DNA of 46,688 bases from contig BDIP01000017.1 of the NCBI GenBank assembly GCA_003568945.1, positions 1 to 46,688 of the forward strand. Reading direction: 5' to 3'. The notes beneath the pieces were generated by a model. That model had not been told where the DNA came from and ran no database searches. It saw nothing but the letters and a program-made list of their open reading frames with translations. Within the stretch, counting starts at the first letter, position 1; each line of letters begins with the position of its first letter. Made by a program: the position numbers and the translations under genes. Positions 35,190-46,186 of this stretch are shown here, piece by piece. This DNA comes from Kipferlia bialata. Taxonomy: Eukaryota > Fornicata.

Positions 35190-35460
35190 ATCCACTAAGT
35201 CACAGTACATGTATGCAGTATTCAATATATAGGCTGCCAGTATCTTTATAGGGTAAGTACAGGTAAGAGCAAGGCATATAACATATACATATGCAAAGAC
35301 ATGTGTATCTCCACCCCGCTCCTCACCCCCCCCTCTCTCTATATATATATATATGAATATTTGTATGTATCTAAGTCCAGGTCAAGTGGAGGTACTGTTT
35401 TGAGGAGCCAGTCAACTGCACTCCCTTGCCCCACCCCGTCAGAGAGTATCTCTGGCGCAT
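32716..35460 (-). CDS. Unrecognised multi-exon gene region
   Basis: A minus-strand ATG at 35460 opens MRQRYSLTGWGKGVQLTGSS and ends in phase 2 at a GTACCT donor (35395). Further exon-like pieces are DALGGDSLPE near 35.1 kb; DYLKWWIREVENIIVTCDRG (starting at 33692 after CTAACCCAAG); CRETRTPESLSWEEDL; ARRDMMFLHRMCLNEQKARP (near 33.2 kb); AWKERGVGHHSNHSEEEA; and a short last exon ending in TGA at 32716. Several are joined by CTNACCCCAG-type acceptors and consistent phases. The long stretch 33.7-35.1 kb yields no convincing exon except the repeated donor array, so this could be two genes. No domain is recognised; the charged helices and the Cys/His cluster CDRGIDRCHKC are the only hints. Confidence 0.45.
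33013..33046 (-). repeat. GCCTAGGGGA triplication
   Basis: The 10-base unit is repeated three times without error. On the minus strand each copy contains CTCCCCTAG, an acceptor-like end. It is a short acceptor echo within the minus-strand gene. Confidence 0.7.
33720..34720. other. 1-kb stretch with no convincing gene
   Basis: This lies inside the minus-strand gene region. It contains weak dispersed repeats: TTGGATTGAGT-like sequence four times and GGGGTCAGTATRGAGAGG-like sequence twice between about 33.83 and 34.08 kb. The second pair reads on the minus strand as CTGACCCCAG- or CTGACCCCAC-type acceptors, consistent with old exon-edge echoes. No clear exon is seen, so it is probably one large intron or a gene boundary. 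Confidence 0.4.
34725..35105 (-). repeat. Six-copy donor-edge echo (CTGAGGT-type)
   Basis: On the plus strand ACCTCAGG or close variants recur at about 34733, 34832 (ATCTCAGG), 34876 (CCTCAGG), 34976, 35035 and 35091, the last three followed by CAGACAG or CAGAGAG. On the coding strand this is CTGCCTGAG followed by GTACGC, GTAGAT or GTGAGA, i.e. an exon end plus donor, repeated into the intron. The copy at 35091 ends the small exon DALGGDSLPE. GA and CT runs separate the copies. Confidence 0.7.
35141..35186. repeat. Long TA microsatellite
   Basis: A perfect alternating TA run of about 45 bases, one of the longest in the window. It lies in the first part of the minus-strand gene region, between the small exon near 35.1 kb and the first exon at 35.4 kb. 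Confidence 0.95.
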
Positions 35461-35869
35461 TAATGTAGAGTGACTGTAGTCACCCTCTCTCTCGCTAGAG
35501 TTCCAGTCATGTGACTATATATATATAGTCATAGTGTAGTATACACTGTATAGTGACTATATATATTAGACTGACAGATTGCTTTAAGATCTCCCTGACG
35601 ACGCAGCTTGACGAATTATTGGCACAGTATAGGGCAATGAGAGTCAAAAGTAGTAAAGTAACCTAGTTGGTTGATCATGCCAAGACAATATTGGATATGG
35701 GATTGATGGACGCCAAAAACAAAAGAGAGTATGTTCAGAATGATAATGTGGCTCATTTACTAGGATTTCATCATTCCATTTCCGACTCTATCTAGCAATA
35801 CGACACCCCAAATGCGCTTTGGTTGTACCTTTCCTTCACGAACTACCAGGAATTTACACTTTCAGTAAA

Positions 35870-38800
35870 TCATACCAATGACTGGGAGGACTCGTCAGAG
35901 GAGGCCGATGAGGAGTCTCCCAGAGCACCTTGTTCTGTGTCATCCACAGACTCATCCAACTGGGGCCCCTCTGCTTGATGCTCAGGGATACCGACCGGCA
36001 CCACCAACACTGGCAGTGCACAGCACTCCTCCACAGAGGGATCCACAGGCATCACGCGGAAGGGCATTCCACCATCGACCTGGATCGTGTTCCCTCCCTT
36101 CCAGAGGCTAGGGTTCCCGCCTTCATACAGGGTCATTGGTGTCATTCCAACGGGCGTTGAAGGCCTGGAAGCAATGTCCTCGCTGTTCTCTTCCTCATCA
36201 GCTCTGCACCCTACACAACAGCAGGCACAGACACATAGCAAGAAGAGGAGGCCCAGACCAATCTGGACCGGTACTGCCCAGGAGGTCTCCAGGCTGTAAC
36301 TCACTGCATACCCATACCCAGTTGGGGGCAGGTCTGAACCGGTGTAGTCGATCACAAGGCAGTTACGCAGCACTGGCAGCAGAGTGTAGAAGCGGCTGCT
36401 GCTTAACTCTCCCCCTCTGACCACCACGGGACTATCCCCAAGGGATAGCAGAGAGTGGTCCTCACCACACTTACTGGGCGTGACGGTGAGTGTGTCTGTG
36501 GTAGCAATGGTCCCAAACATCTCCAAGAACATGTCACCCACGCCGCTGCCTAGCACTACGCCGTCTGGGTGTACAATCATGCGCTGGCGCCTAGCGTGAG
36601 AATGACATGATGGAAATTTCTGAGGGTATTCTTAGGTGCGTACGTGTTGGGAGTATACACACTAGGTGTAAAGAAGCCAGCGTCTTCGGTCAGCACGGCC
36701 CCGTCGGTTACAGCCTCTGGCCCGCTATCGGCAGCGGCTGGCGTCACTGAGTACTCACAGGACCAACCGGCGAAGTCGGTGTGCTCACTGTCAGTATCGA
36801 ACTCGACTACTAGGCAGTTCTGCAACCACTCTTCACCGGTGTGGGTGAATGAAATGCCCTGACGTTAGCAGCCTAATACTATTTCAAGTGAATATAGTGG
36901 CTCAGTTGAGGTGGCATACCTGGTTGATGTTTATGCTGCCACTCTTTGTTGTGATGGGAGTGGAAGACAGGATAGTGTGGGAGGGGCCGCAGTGGGCACG
37001 GTGTATCTGACGGTCAAGGGCAGAGAGTGGAGTATCAGTATCGGTATCTAGTATGCGTGTCTGGCATATACAGATACTGGGTCAACGGCATAGCTCAGTA
37101 TCACTGGGGCTCGGGATAATAGAGGGTGTGTGTACCTTCAGATAGTCACGCCCTGACTCTGTGTATCCTGTGCATTCAAGGTGCACGCTGTCCATACTGC
37201 CAGGGTGCACTACAAACATGTCATCCCTGAGGTGGGTATTGGTACTCAATCGATGTGGAAAAGGGATGATACTGATACTGATGCAAAGCTATCAGGACTC
37301 CCCACGTACTGGTCGTTTCTGTATGAGACTGGCGCAAATGAGCCAAAGTCAGCAGTGTACACCTCGGTGGAGTCGGGAACGGCTACCACCGCCTCATAGG
37401 AGCATGTAAATGTATCCCCCTTTGTCAAAGAGTAACTCTCCGCGTTGTGACTGGTCGTCTCATACGTCACAACAAGGCAGTTTTCGTCTCCGGCAAAATA
37501 CATGTCATGGGGTGAGGCTGGTTTCTGCAGGTCCAAGAACACTCACAAATGCAGCTTATGACACAGAGAGACAAAAGTACACAAACTGAAAGCCAGTGGC
37601 GTAAATCCACTACTGATGGTAACAGAGGCTCTATCCACAGAGAGTGGGTATACACTTCGACAAGCATAGACCATACACGTACTGAGTAGATGTCATATTG
37701 GTTGGCTGGGTTGCGGTGCCTGTGCTCCCTCAACCCCGATGGAGAGTGGGCGTCATCGCACGTGGCGTAGAAGGTCTGATGAGTAAGCATCAACATAGAA
37801 CATTGAATGAACATTTGGGTAGAAGAGGTCGAACCGATGATAAACAATATATATGTCCACTCTGTAGAAACCACTGATTACTAGGTGCTGATAATTATGT
37901 ATACAAGCTCACTCCTACCTTCAGATCCGCATAAGAGTCACTGTATTTATAGTAACTCAAGTCCATGGAGCAATCTAGGGTGATCTGTGACAGGTAAGCA
38001 GGGTGTACAACGAACACATCGTACCTGACCTGTCAGTATTTGAAGGATGATGCGATGAAACGATTTGTGATTGTGAAGAACAGGCCTCAAAAGGGTATAC
38101 ACGGACTGATTATGTTCACCAATGAGATATATATATATACTATATGTGTATGATATATATACACTGATATGCACGTACTCCTCAGGGTGGCAGGACTCGA
38201 TAGAGAATTGGCCCGTCACGTCTGTATAGTCCTCTGTTCTGTTTGGAGGCATGTCTTGGATTGTGTAGGTGGCTGAGAACCCTGGCCCGTGTGACCCCGT
38301 GTCATCAGTGTCCCAGCGGATCGACACACAGGTGTCATAGCCCTCAAAGGAGATGTCCTGGAGTTAGCATGGAAGGAGGTCTGTGGACAATACTGCTCTC
38401 GGGTGAAGAGACTAACTGTAACATATTGGTCCATACCAAGGGATCAGAGGCCCCGGGCATGTCTCCACTCAACACTAGGAGGGGCTCAGCACTGTCCCGG
38501 TCTACATATCCTGGCTGACTACCCGATGGCTCACACTCGGCCATCCAGACCTGGGTTTGAGATATGGATCTATCACCAGTGCAAGTATCAGTTACAGAGT
38601 GTTTTAGTACCCCATACCGACACTGTGTTCCCCTCGGCTACAGACCCAGTGAACTCTATCCTGCCACTCTCTGCCCAGGCTGGGTATATGTAGAAGCGAT
38701 CATGCCTGGCGGTTGATGATCGGTGCAGAAAGAGTACATCACTTTAATGAATGGGGAATGACGTACTGGTTGATGTGGTAGGTCGCTGGAGCTATTGTGC

Positions 38801-41800
38801 CGGTCTGTTCCGTGTACCACTCTCTCACATCGGATTGGGCCGTGTAGGAACATGAGAACTCCTCATACGCTGCATAGTTATTAGAATAGAGCTGCCTTGT
38901 GGAGTACCGTACAAAGAAGCAGTTCCTGTTATTGTGCGAGTCTGCATTGAACGACATGTCCTGTGTCAGTGTGTGCAATTGGTGCAGACATATACTAACA
39001 GACACGGCAAAGAGCACTAAAGTAGAACTTAGCAAAGAAATTGTCAGTGCCAAAAAAGCGGATCAGCGTGTCTGACTTACCAGGGTGAAGTCAGTATCCT
39101 CGAGATCAGCTTGGTCATAGATGTCGTCATACCAGAGAGGCTCCTCCACCACTCCAGAAGCATCACAGACGGCATAGTAGACCTGGGTGGGTGAGTGGGG
39201 ATGACTGTTTCCACATTGCAGTCTGGGTGGGCGCTACCCAGGCAAGAGGGCAAGACAATCGCCAAAATACCAACATGTAACACTGCGCTGCTCTTGGCCT
39301 ATGACTTGTAGTAGAGACATGTGACACCCACCCTCAGGGAGTCCCAGCCGCCAGGGTCGGCAGAAGAGCCCGTGCAGGACACTGTCGCCAGACCCATGTC
39401 AGGCCCGGGATACACGATGAACCGGTTGTTCCTGGGGTGAGAGGTACTCTAGGAGATGGGGTGTGTACAGACAAGCATGAGAAGCAGATAGCGCGCACAT
39501 GTTCTCGTGGTAGTGTTCCGCAGTGAAGGCGAAGGTCCCCTCCCAGTCGCCGAGGAGGGTCTCCTCGTTCTTCTCCCACGCAGTATAGGAGCAGGAGAAC
39601 CCTGGGTAGTCGGCTGAGGAGGCGCTGGTCTCGTACTTGACCATGAAACAGTTCGCCCCATCATCAGGGTCTACACGTTCGTGCCCAATACTCACATAAC
39701 TGGAGAATCTCAAATCCTGGTGTAAGTCTATGGCGTGGTGCACCCCTATAGTGATATACTATATAGACAATACAGACTATATAGACTATATAAACTGTAG
39801 AGAGAGAGGGCATGTTAAGTGTGTGTCGTGCATATATGTGCGTGCCCTGTAGTAGTCGATGGTCCCCGATGTACCCTGGTCTGCATCCCAGAAGGGTCCG
39901 TACTCGTAGTACTGGTGGTGGTCTGAGTCGCAGTAGGCCTGGCTCACCTGGGAGTGGGCGCAAATGGGATAGAGACAGATGCACGTGGATACATGTACAT
40001 GTCACATAATGGTAAGTAATAACACGATACCAGTTATGTTTAAATAAATACCTATATAGAGGAACATTAAACCCAACTGCTGTATGTGTTGTTGTAACTT
40101 ACACTGATTTTGTCAGAGGGTGCAACCTCGCCGGTGCATGTCAGTCGGGCTGCCCCCATTGTATCTCTGTGCACAACATACTTGAGGTACCTGGGTGGTG
40201 AGAAGGAACAGAGAGAGAGAGAGCATGGGATGCCAGCAGTGTGGTCTCATGAATCAATGCCGACGAGGGAGACGTGGTGGATGTTCGTGCCATCCGAATG
40301 AGGGGGGGGGGAGAGAGAGAGAGAGAGGCAGAGAGAGAGACGTACTGGTTGTCTGCATAGGAGGCAGGGGAGAATGTGCCAGAGAGCCCAGTCAGCACCT
40401 GGGGTGGTCAATGAGGGGATACGGGGGGAGATACTCATACTTGACAGGACGTGCCACCAGAGAGAGAGAGAGAGGGAGGTGAGAGGAGGAACAGAGAGCC
40501 ATACTGCATACCTCAGTGTTCTCCCACTGAGTGGCTGTGTAGGAGCATGTGAACTCTGTGGAGGCGTGGTACTCGGTGTTGTACTGGACCACCACACACT
40601 GAGGGGCGTTGTAGTCATACTTGCTCTGGAAGGATAGATCCTGAGGTGACATAGAGAGAGGGGGGGAAGAGATAGAGATGCTTCTGGAAGACATAGTCCT
40701 GATATAAGGTAGAGACAGTAGCAGTACGTTCACAGATGAAGAGGTATTCATATGTCGAGGAGAGGAAGAGAGAGGGGATTGCAAGATAGAGAGAGAATTC
40801 AATGTCCCAAGTTGAGATGGACCTAGTATCACCCACTATATCTAAACTTCCTGATTGAATCTATATCTTCAACAACAAAGCGTCAACACGACTATATTAA
40901 GCACAGTACCTCTGAGATATCAATTGTGCCGCTCTGAGAGTCTACCTCATTCAAGGACCGGTATGTAGTGCCGTCATAGCGTGTATTACAATAGGCCGAC
41001 ACCACCTGGGTAAGAGAGAGAGCGAGAGACATACACACTGATAGATAATGAGTGACTACAATAGTATCAGTGTTAGCTAACACATGCACACTACAGTGTC
41101 CACACAGCATAACCAAATAGGCTTGGCATCAGGGGATGTATATATATGGTGTATACACACACACATATATATATGAATTGCTACTGATTATTAATATAAT
41201 ATATGTATCGGCACCTTCACTGCGTCTAGGGCGTCTGTTGTGCCAGCGCATGTGAGAGAGAGAGTCTTCATCTCAGCTGGGAATATCATGAGAGAGTCCG
41301 TCCTAGGTGTGAGGGGTGAGGGGGTGAGGGAGTGGGTTCGAATATCGACACAGGCACAGCGAGTGTCAGAGAGTAGGGTAGAGAGTAGTGCTTCGGTCAC
41401 ATGGGGGATAGGGGTCGCTGACATATAGAAAAATATCAGAAGACAAGGGGAAAGGAAGAGATAGAAGGGTTGAACGAGACAGAGAGAGAAAGACGTACTG
41501 ATAGTCGTGGAAGTCGATGCTGGAGAAGGATCCCGAGAAGGAGGTGTGGCACTGGAGTTTAGTGTGGAGAGAGAGAGAGGGGAAATGGTAGTGGGACACA
41601 GGGTATGGACAACGCATTAGTGTTTGGGGGGGGGTAGGAGAGGGAGGGGGCGGATCAGAAACAGCATGAGAGTGGGAGTGTGATACCTCTCTCTCGTCTG
41701 GGATCCCCCCCCTGGTGGTATACACGCATGTGATGGGGGTGGGGTCTGTGGGGCAGTGGCCAGCCTCCGACCCAGTGTCGTAACTGACGACAAAGCAGTT

Positions 41801-41857
41801 CTCATCACCTGTGAAGTCTAGGTACTGGCAGTGAGTCTCGTATGGATGTGGCTCCAA
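35870..41857 (-). CDS. Type I membrane protein with about seven CUB-like repeats (5' end missing)
   Basis: The stop is at 35870-35872. The last exon (35870-36590) encodes a membrane helix, VPVQIGLGLLFLLCVCACCC, and an acidic Ser-rich tail ending DSSSASSDESSQSLV. Upstream, exons repeat in a fixed order about seven times: GxFxxxxYxxNQY; then a yP...LTCTG strand pair; then a short vyyAxCD piece; then DxxF...Cxvv-Y-x-T...GFsCsY. Examples of the last are ENCLVVTYETT, RNCFFVRYSTRQLYSNN, ANCFMVKYETSASSADYPGF and QCVVVQYNTEYHASTEFTCS. Paired Cys, the GFxCxY end and the unit length fit CUB-like beta-sandwich domains, which usually bind proteins or glycans outside the cell. The first visible exon (YLDFTGDENCFVVSYDTG) has no signal peptide and lies next to the G26 run, so the N terminus is missing. 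Introns hold GA-type runs (CU in sense). Confidence 0.7.
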
Positions 41858-41893
41858 AAGAATAATAATCTGAAGAGAAAATAACTGAGGGGC

Positions 41894-41919
41894 GGGGGGG
41901 GGGGGGGGGGGGGGGGGGG
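41894..41919. repeat. Internal G26 run, possible assembly joint
   Basis: There are 26 Gs followed by T6-G-T5-A5. It sits between two divergent genes that both lack their 5' ends: the CUB-like gene starts mid-protein at about 41857, and the seven-helix gene starts mid-protein at 42067. The 170 bases available could not hold both missing 5' ends. Homopolymers of the same kind cap both ends of the window. Confidence 0.7.
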
Positions 41920-42066
41920 TTTTTTGTTTTTAAAAAGGCGATCTCTTCACACCTCTCATGTCTATGTATGAGTGTCAGTGGGAGTGGGAGTGTCGGTCTC
42001 TCTCATCATTGTCTCTATCCATACCTCCAGACGTACTTTGACTCTATCACTTTGTACTAACCCCAG

Positions 42067-43531
42067 GTGACATCCTTTGCAGTGGGGTGTCTGTTCCTGC
42101 TGTACCTAGGCCACAGACACTTCTTCGGGGCAGGCACAGCTAGGTATCTATATACCATGAACATCCCTATATATATATATATACTATATACAGTATACTC
42201 ATTCCATGTATACTCATTTCTTGTATTCCATCCATCTGTCATCCACCCTGCACCCACCATTGTATATATATATACGTATACTTCCACCCACCATGTGCCT
42301 TTATTAATAAGTATATATATGTATATATGTATACACTGATTTATCCACCCTGCACGATTGTGTCTACCACTCAGATTCAGACATAGTAATGAGGTGTTCT
42401 GTGTATATGTATTGCCCATTGTGTCTCACCTGTACTTATATGTAGTCAGACACAGTGATGAGGTATATATATATATGTGTGTCTCTCACCCCTAGGGGCA
42501 AGCGCATTGGGTCCAACGACCAATGTTATATTTATATATTACTTATAGAATTTATATATTATATATACTATATTATATAGTCCCTTGTGCCTCACCCCTA
42601 GGGGCAAGCGCATTGGGTCCATCGATCTGTTTCTTGCCTTCTATACACTATATATATATATGCTCATATGTGTATACACTGACACCAGGGGCAAGCGCAT
42701 TGGGTCCATCGACCTATTCATAACTCTTTGTCAGTATATATATAGGCCATTAGGACACTGACACCAGGGGCAAGCGCATTGGGTCCATCGATCTGTTTGT
42801 GGCTGTGTCTGTGTGTCTAGACCTAGTCATGCTGTACGGGTGGGTGTGCCCGAGGTGGATAGACACAGACACGCAGTGTATGGTGCGTGGCATAGTGTGA
42901 ATGTATATACATATTGTATATATTAATATATATATATATATGCTGTACGGGTGGGTGTGCCCGAGGTGGATAGACACAGACACGCAGTGCATGGTGCGTG
43001 GCTGTTTATACTATATATTCACATATTGTATATTTATATATTTGCAGTCAACAGATACTCAGTGCATGGTGTATCGCTGACTATAATATATGAGGGAGTA
43101 TGTGTACACTGGTATGACTTTTGCTGACATAGAATGTAGAACTGCCCTCTCACACCATACCCCTATACCACAAGTACCCACACCCCAATCCCCCTTCTGT
43201 GTGGCCTCTCTCGTGTCTCTCCCTCTCTTGCACCCCTGGTCTCATTTGTATATACCAGACTATGTGGGAGGTATCAGTATGGATATCAGTGTCAATATCA
43301 GTATCAATACTGACCCCCAGGTCTCCTTTGCATATAGTATATATATGTACTGGACTATGTGGGAGGTATCAGTTAGGTATTAATTATGTATAAGATACTG
43401 ATACTGACCCCCAGGTCTCCTTTGTGCTTGACTATGTGGGTGGGGTGGCAGCAGAGGTGGTCATGGTGTGCTTTGCACACCACGCTTGCCTGTCTCTCCA
43501 GGTACCAGTACTGATGTACTCTCCCTCCGTC

Positions 43532-43574
<43 letters not shown>

Positions 43575-43885
43575 TGTATGTTGTCTATCAGTACCATATA
43601 TGTTTGCTTTGGGAGTGGGTATTTTCATTTAGAGGTCACTCCTCCCCTACTCACCCCCAGTTCAGACTTCGCATTGACTACCCCTCTCTGCTCAAGAAGT
43701 ACACGGTTGTATGTGTCATGGTGAGTCTGTGTACCATATGTATATATATTCAACCCTAGACATAGTTATATATTAGCGAAAACTCTATTCTGCTGAAGAA
43801 GTACACCGTGGTATGTGTGATGGTTCGCACACATGTATCTCTCTCCCCAACCCCCCCCCCATACCCCTGATGTGCTTAACATGTC

Positions 43886-43921
<36 letters not shown>

Positions 43922-45772
43922 ACCCCAGGTCCCTGCCACCCTGACTGTCATAGTGACACTGGGGGACATGGTCAACACAGGTGGGTGGAGATACATATAT
44001 ATATATATATATAGGTATATATAGGTAGTTGTATGTGCTATAGTCACATTGGGGGACATGGTCAATACGGGTGGGGGGATATATATATATATATTGGAAA
44101 ATATTTGCTATATGGGAAGGCATTGCTGTACTGAGGAACATGCTATGGTCAACACAGGTTGGCATCAGTGGTATCTACCATAAGGACATATAGATATACA
44201 TATGTATAGACCCCTGCCCTCACCCCAGACATATCCGATGCCACCCTCGACCCGTGCTGGTTTGCAGAGGACGCCAGACACCACGGTGGGTATAGTAACG
44301 ATATACACACACATACACACATATATATATATGTGTGTGTATAGGCATAGTAGAATTATTGTTGTATTGGATGTTTGCAGAGGATATGTGTGGCTTCCCT
44401 GGTGTGTCCTCTCACCAACATCTTGATACGGTTCGATTGTATAGTATTGTATAGTGTAATATAGTATTGGATATGTGACACTGCCACTTACCCCAGCCCT
44501 GATATGGTTTGAGGGTCCCATGGTGACCATGATACTCATCACGCTGGTCTATCTGGTGGCAGGGTTCAGGTAGATATCGTGTATATATACATAGGTATAC
44601 TAGGAACTGTCGTAGAGTGGTCTATCTGGTGGCCGGGTTCAGGTAGACCTGTACACTGATACTGATTCTGATATGTGTATAATAGGCTTAGTAGTGGATA
44701 TGGTGACTATTCTAACAATATAGTGATGGTTCACAGTCTAGATATATTGGTATATTCCTGGCGGGTGGGTTCAAGTATGGGTTTGTCGTATATAGTATCG
44801 TATCTCGATATTCCTGTGATTGACATGCCGTCACCCCATAGTATCCTGGGAATGTATATATATGTATATATTGTATATATACATTCTCTCTCTCATGCCT
44901 AGGATCCTGAGGCGTGAGCTGGGTCAGGCCCCTAGTCAGAGGGCCCTCCTTCACCAGTTTGCAGTGCTCTCATTCCCAATCCCCATACTCAGGTATTGGT
45001 TATGCAGAGAAACTACTATATACATTCTACATACTGTCCATAACCATAATACATACTATATATGGGTATATATGTACCTACCCAATCCCCATACTCAGGG
45101 AGTGAGGGTCATACACATACACTTCTACTATTATATATGTGTATATATACAGATTCCCAATCCCCATACTTAGGTAGGGATTGTTGATGCAGTGAAACTC
45201 TTCTGTTTGTCCCTCCATACCCCTCTGACCCCAGGGCCGTCCCCACCGTGTGCAATGCTGTGTTTGATGTACTCACAGTCAAGGGCCTCCCGTACTCAAG
45301 GTATGGAATTTAATCACTACTCTGTCAGCACCTACCCCCTCCAGTAACTATGTGTGTTCTATATATTAGTAGTTACCCCTCCCCCCCCCCCTCTCCCCCC
45401 AGCACCTACCCCCTGTTTGTGGCCTCTGCCACCCCTGCCCTCTGTACTGTCATGGCATATGCCGCACCCAGGGCATACCTGGCCATGAGGGACAGGAGGC
45501 ACAGGAGGAGGCCAGGTAATAGTATACGTGTTAATTATACTGATACTGATACCAGGTGTGGTCAAGATACAGTATATATGTATCAGTTGACTATATATGT
45601 ATCCTATATGTTATGGTCAAGATACAGTATATATGTATCAGTTGACTATATATGTATCCTATATGTTATACTGATACCGATACTGATACTAATACTGATA
45701 CCAGGTGTGGTCAAGATGCACCCCATGCACGACAGACATGACAGAGGGTCCCCTGCACACAGCGAGGTGTGA
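42067..45772 (+). CDS. GPCR-like seven-helix membrane protein (5' end missing)
   Basis: Eleven exons fit with all phases consistent: 42067-42143, 42768-42882, 43415-43501, 43661-43720, 43929-43980, 44229-44285, 44497-44569, 44903-44992, 45235-45300, 45403-45515 and 45705-45772, i.e. 285 visible residues. Helices: SFAVGCLFLLYLG; IGSIDLFVAVSVCLDLVMLY; VLDYVGGVAAEVVMVCFAHH; YTVVCVMVPATLTVIVTLG; GPMVTMILITLVYLVAGF; FAVLSFPIPILRAVPTVCN; PLFVASATPALCTVMAYAAP. A Cys-Trp pair (LDPCWFAED) before helix 5 and the basic loop RILRRELGQ after it resemble cAMP-receptor-like (class E/Frizzled-like) GPCRs. Any ligand is unknown. The N-terminal ectodomain is absent, cut off near the G26 run. Almost every intron carries echoes of the neighbouring exon edge, so the exact donor of exon 2 (42882 or the copy at 42995) is ambiguous. 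Confidence 0.75.
42495..42790 (+). repeat. Four-copy acceptor-edge echo before helix 2 exon
   Basis: GGGCAAGCGCATTGGGTCCA follows CCTAG or CCAG at about 42496, 42602, 42689 and 42768. Only the last runs into the full exon (GKRIGSIDLFVAVSV); the others break off after about 25-30 bases into TA-rich sequence. The first three differ from the last by few bases and keep the acceptor, so each is a competing 3' splice site. Confidence 0.9.
42830..43078 (+). repeat. Three-copy donor-edge echo after helix 2 exon
   Basis: ATGCTGTACGGGTGGGTGTG ... CAGTGYATG followed by GTGCGTGG occurs at 42829-42890 and 42940-43003. A shorter third copy (CTCAGTGCATG then GTGTATCG) ends near 43078. Each keeps the end of the exon and its donor. 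Together with the four acceptor copies upstream, this single exon is echoed on both sides. Confidence 0.9.
43538..43571 (+). repeat. CT microsatellite in seven-helix gene intron
   Basis: A (CT)n run of about 34 bases in coding sense. A second CT run of about 30 bases lies at 43890-43919, directly before CACCCCAG and the exon at 43929. Both are polypyrimidine in the transcript. Confidence 0.9.
43687..43822 (+). repeat. Donor-edge echo of the helix 4 exon
   Basis: CTGCTCAAGAAGTACACGGT (true, exon ending at 43720 with ATG then GTGAGT) recurs as CTGCTGAAGAAGTACACCGT at 43790, ending GTGATG then GTTCGC. The four substitutions are mostly at third codon positions (CTC/CTG, ACG/ACC, GTT/GTG), a pattern to be tested. 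Confidence 0.85.
43931..44160 (+). repeat. Three-copy donor-edge echo (GGGGGACATGGTCAACAC)
   Basis: The true exon end GGGGGACATGGTCAACACAG then GTGGGTGG is at 43961-43988. Copies are at about 44049-44076 (GTCAATACGG then GTGGGG) and 44143-44163 (ATGGTCAACACAG then GTTGGC). TA repeats separate them. Confidence 0.9.
44544..44790 (+). repeat. Donor-edge echo of the helix 5 exon
   Basis: TGGTCTATCTGGTGGCAGGG then TTCAG and GTAGAT (true, to 44569) is copied as TGGTCTATCTGGTGGCCGGG then TTCAG and GTAGAC at 44618-44647. A more decayed form, TTCCTGGCGGGTGGGTTCAAG, lies at about 44755. The three copies form a decay series. Confidence 0.85.
44970..45178 (+). repeat. Donor-edge echo of the helix 6 exon
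   Basis: CCCAATCCCCATACTCAG then GTATTG (true, ending at 44992) recurs as ACCCAATCCCCATACTCAG at about 45080 and TTCCCAATCCCCATACTTAG then GTAGGG at about 45154-45178. Confidence 0.85.
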
Positions 45773-46186
45773 TATATGAGGGGGACAAGGATGCAGAGAG
45801 AGAGATACCGGTAGCATTGCCCGGACTCAACTACACCCTTTTAGCAGTCTCCTTCTTCACGACTGAGGTGTACATGATGCTCATTCCTTGGATTGCATCA
45901 TCATTAAGACGTAACATAAATTGATAATGACTGTCACAGGACTGTTGGAAGGTGTCACATCAAAAGAGAAGTGAGTTTCAGTGTATCAACCCTTTTGTCA
46001 CAGATAGCAAAAATGTTACGTCCCAAAATGAGCTTTGACTACCCACCCACTCTACACCCACACTGACACCTACCGTGTACTAGGCAGTGTGCACGCCCTT
46101 ATTGAGTGTACATCCTTGCTGCGTAGGCGAGTGTTGCGCCCTCTAGCCCCCTCTATACCCTCTATACCCTCTGGACCCTCTGCGTG
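45773..46186. other. Intergenic, nothing recognised
   Basis: About 410 bases between two plus-strand genes. The last 45 bases before the next ATG carry a short tandem CCCTCTATA-like repeat (about 46139-46170). No exon, RNA gene or echo is visible. Confidence 0.4.

Noticed and set aside
35870-41857. Several separate short genes with repeated motifs
   Set aside because: The pieces connect through acceptor/donor pairs on one strand, follow a fixed order and end in a single membrane anchor, so one repeated-domain gene is simpler.
42371-42466. A 19-base exon (TTCAGACATAGTAATGAG then donor) between helices 1 and 2
   Set aside because: Including it breaks the phase: helix 1 ends in phase 2 and joins the helix 2 exon directly in frame. 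A second copy nearby suggests a pair of intronic decoys.
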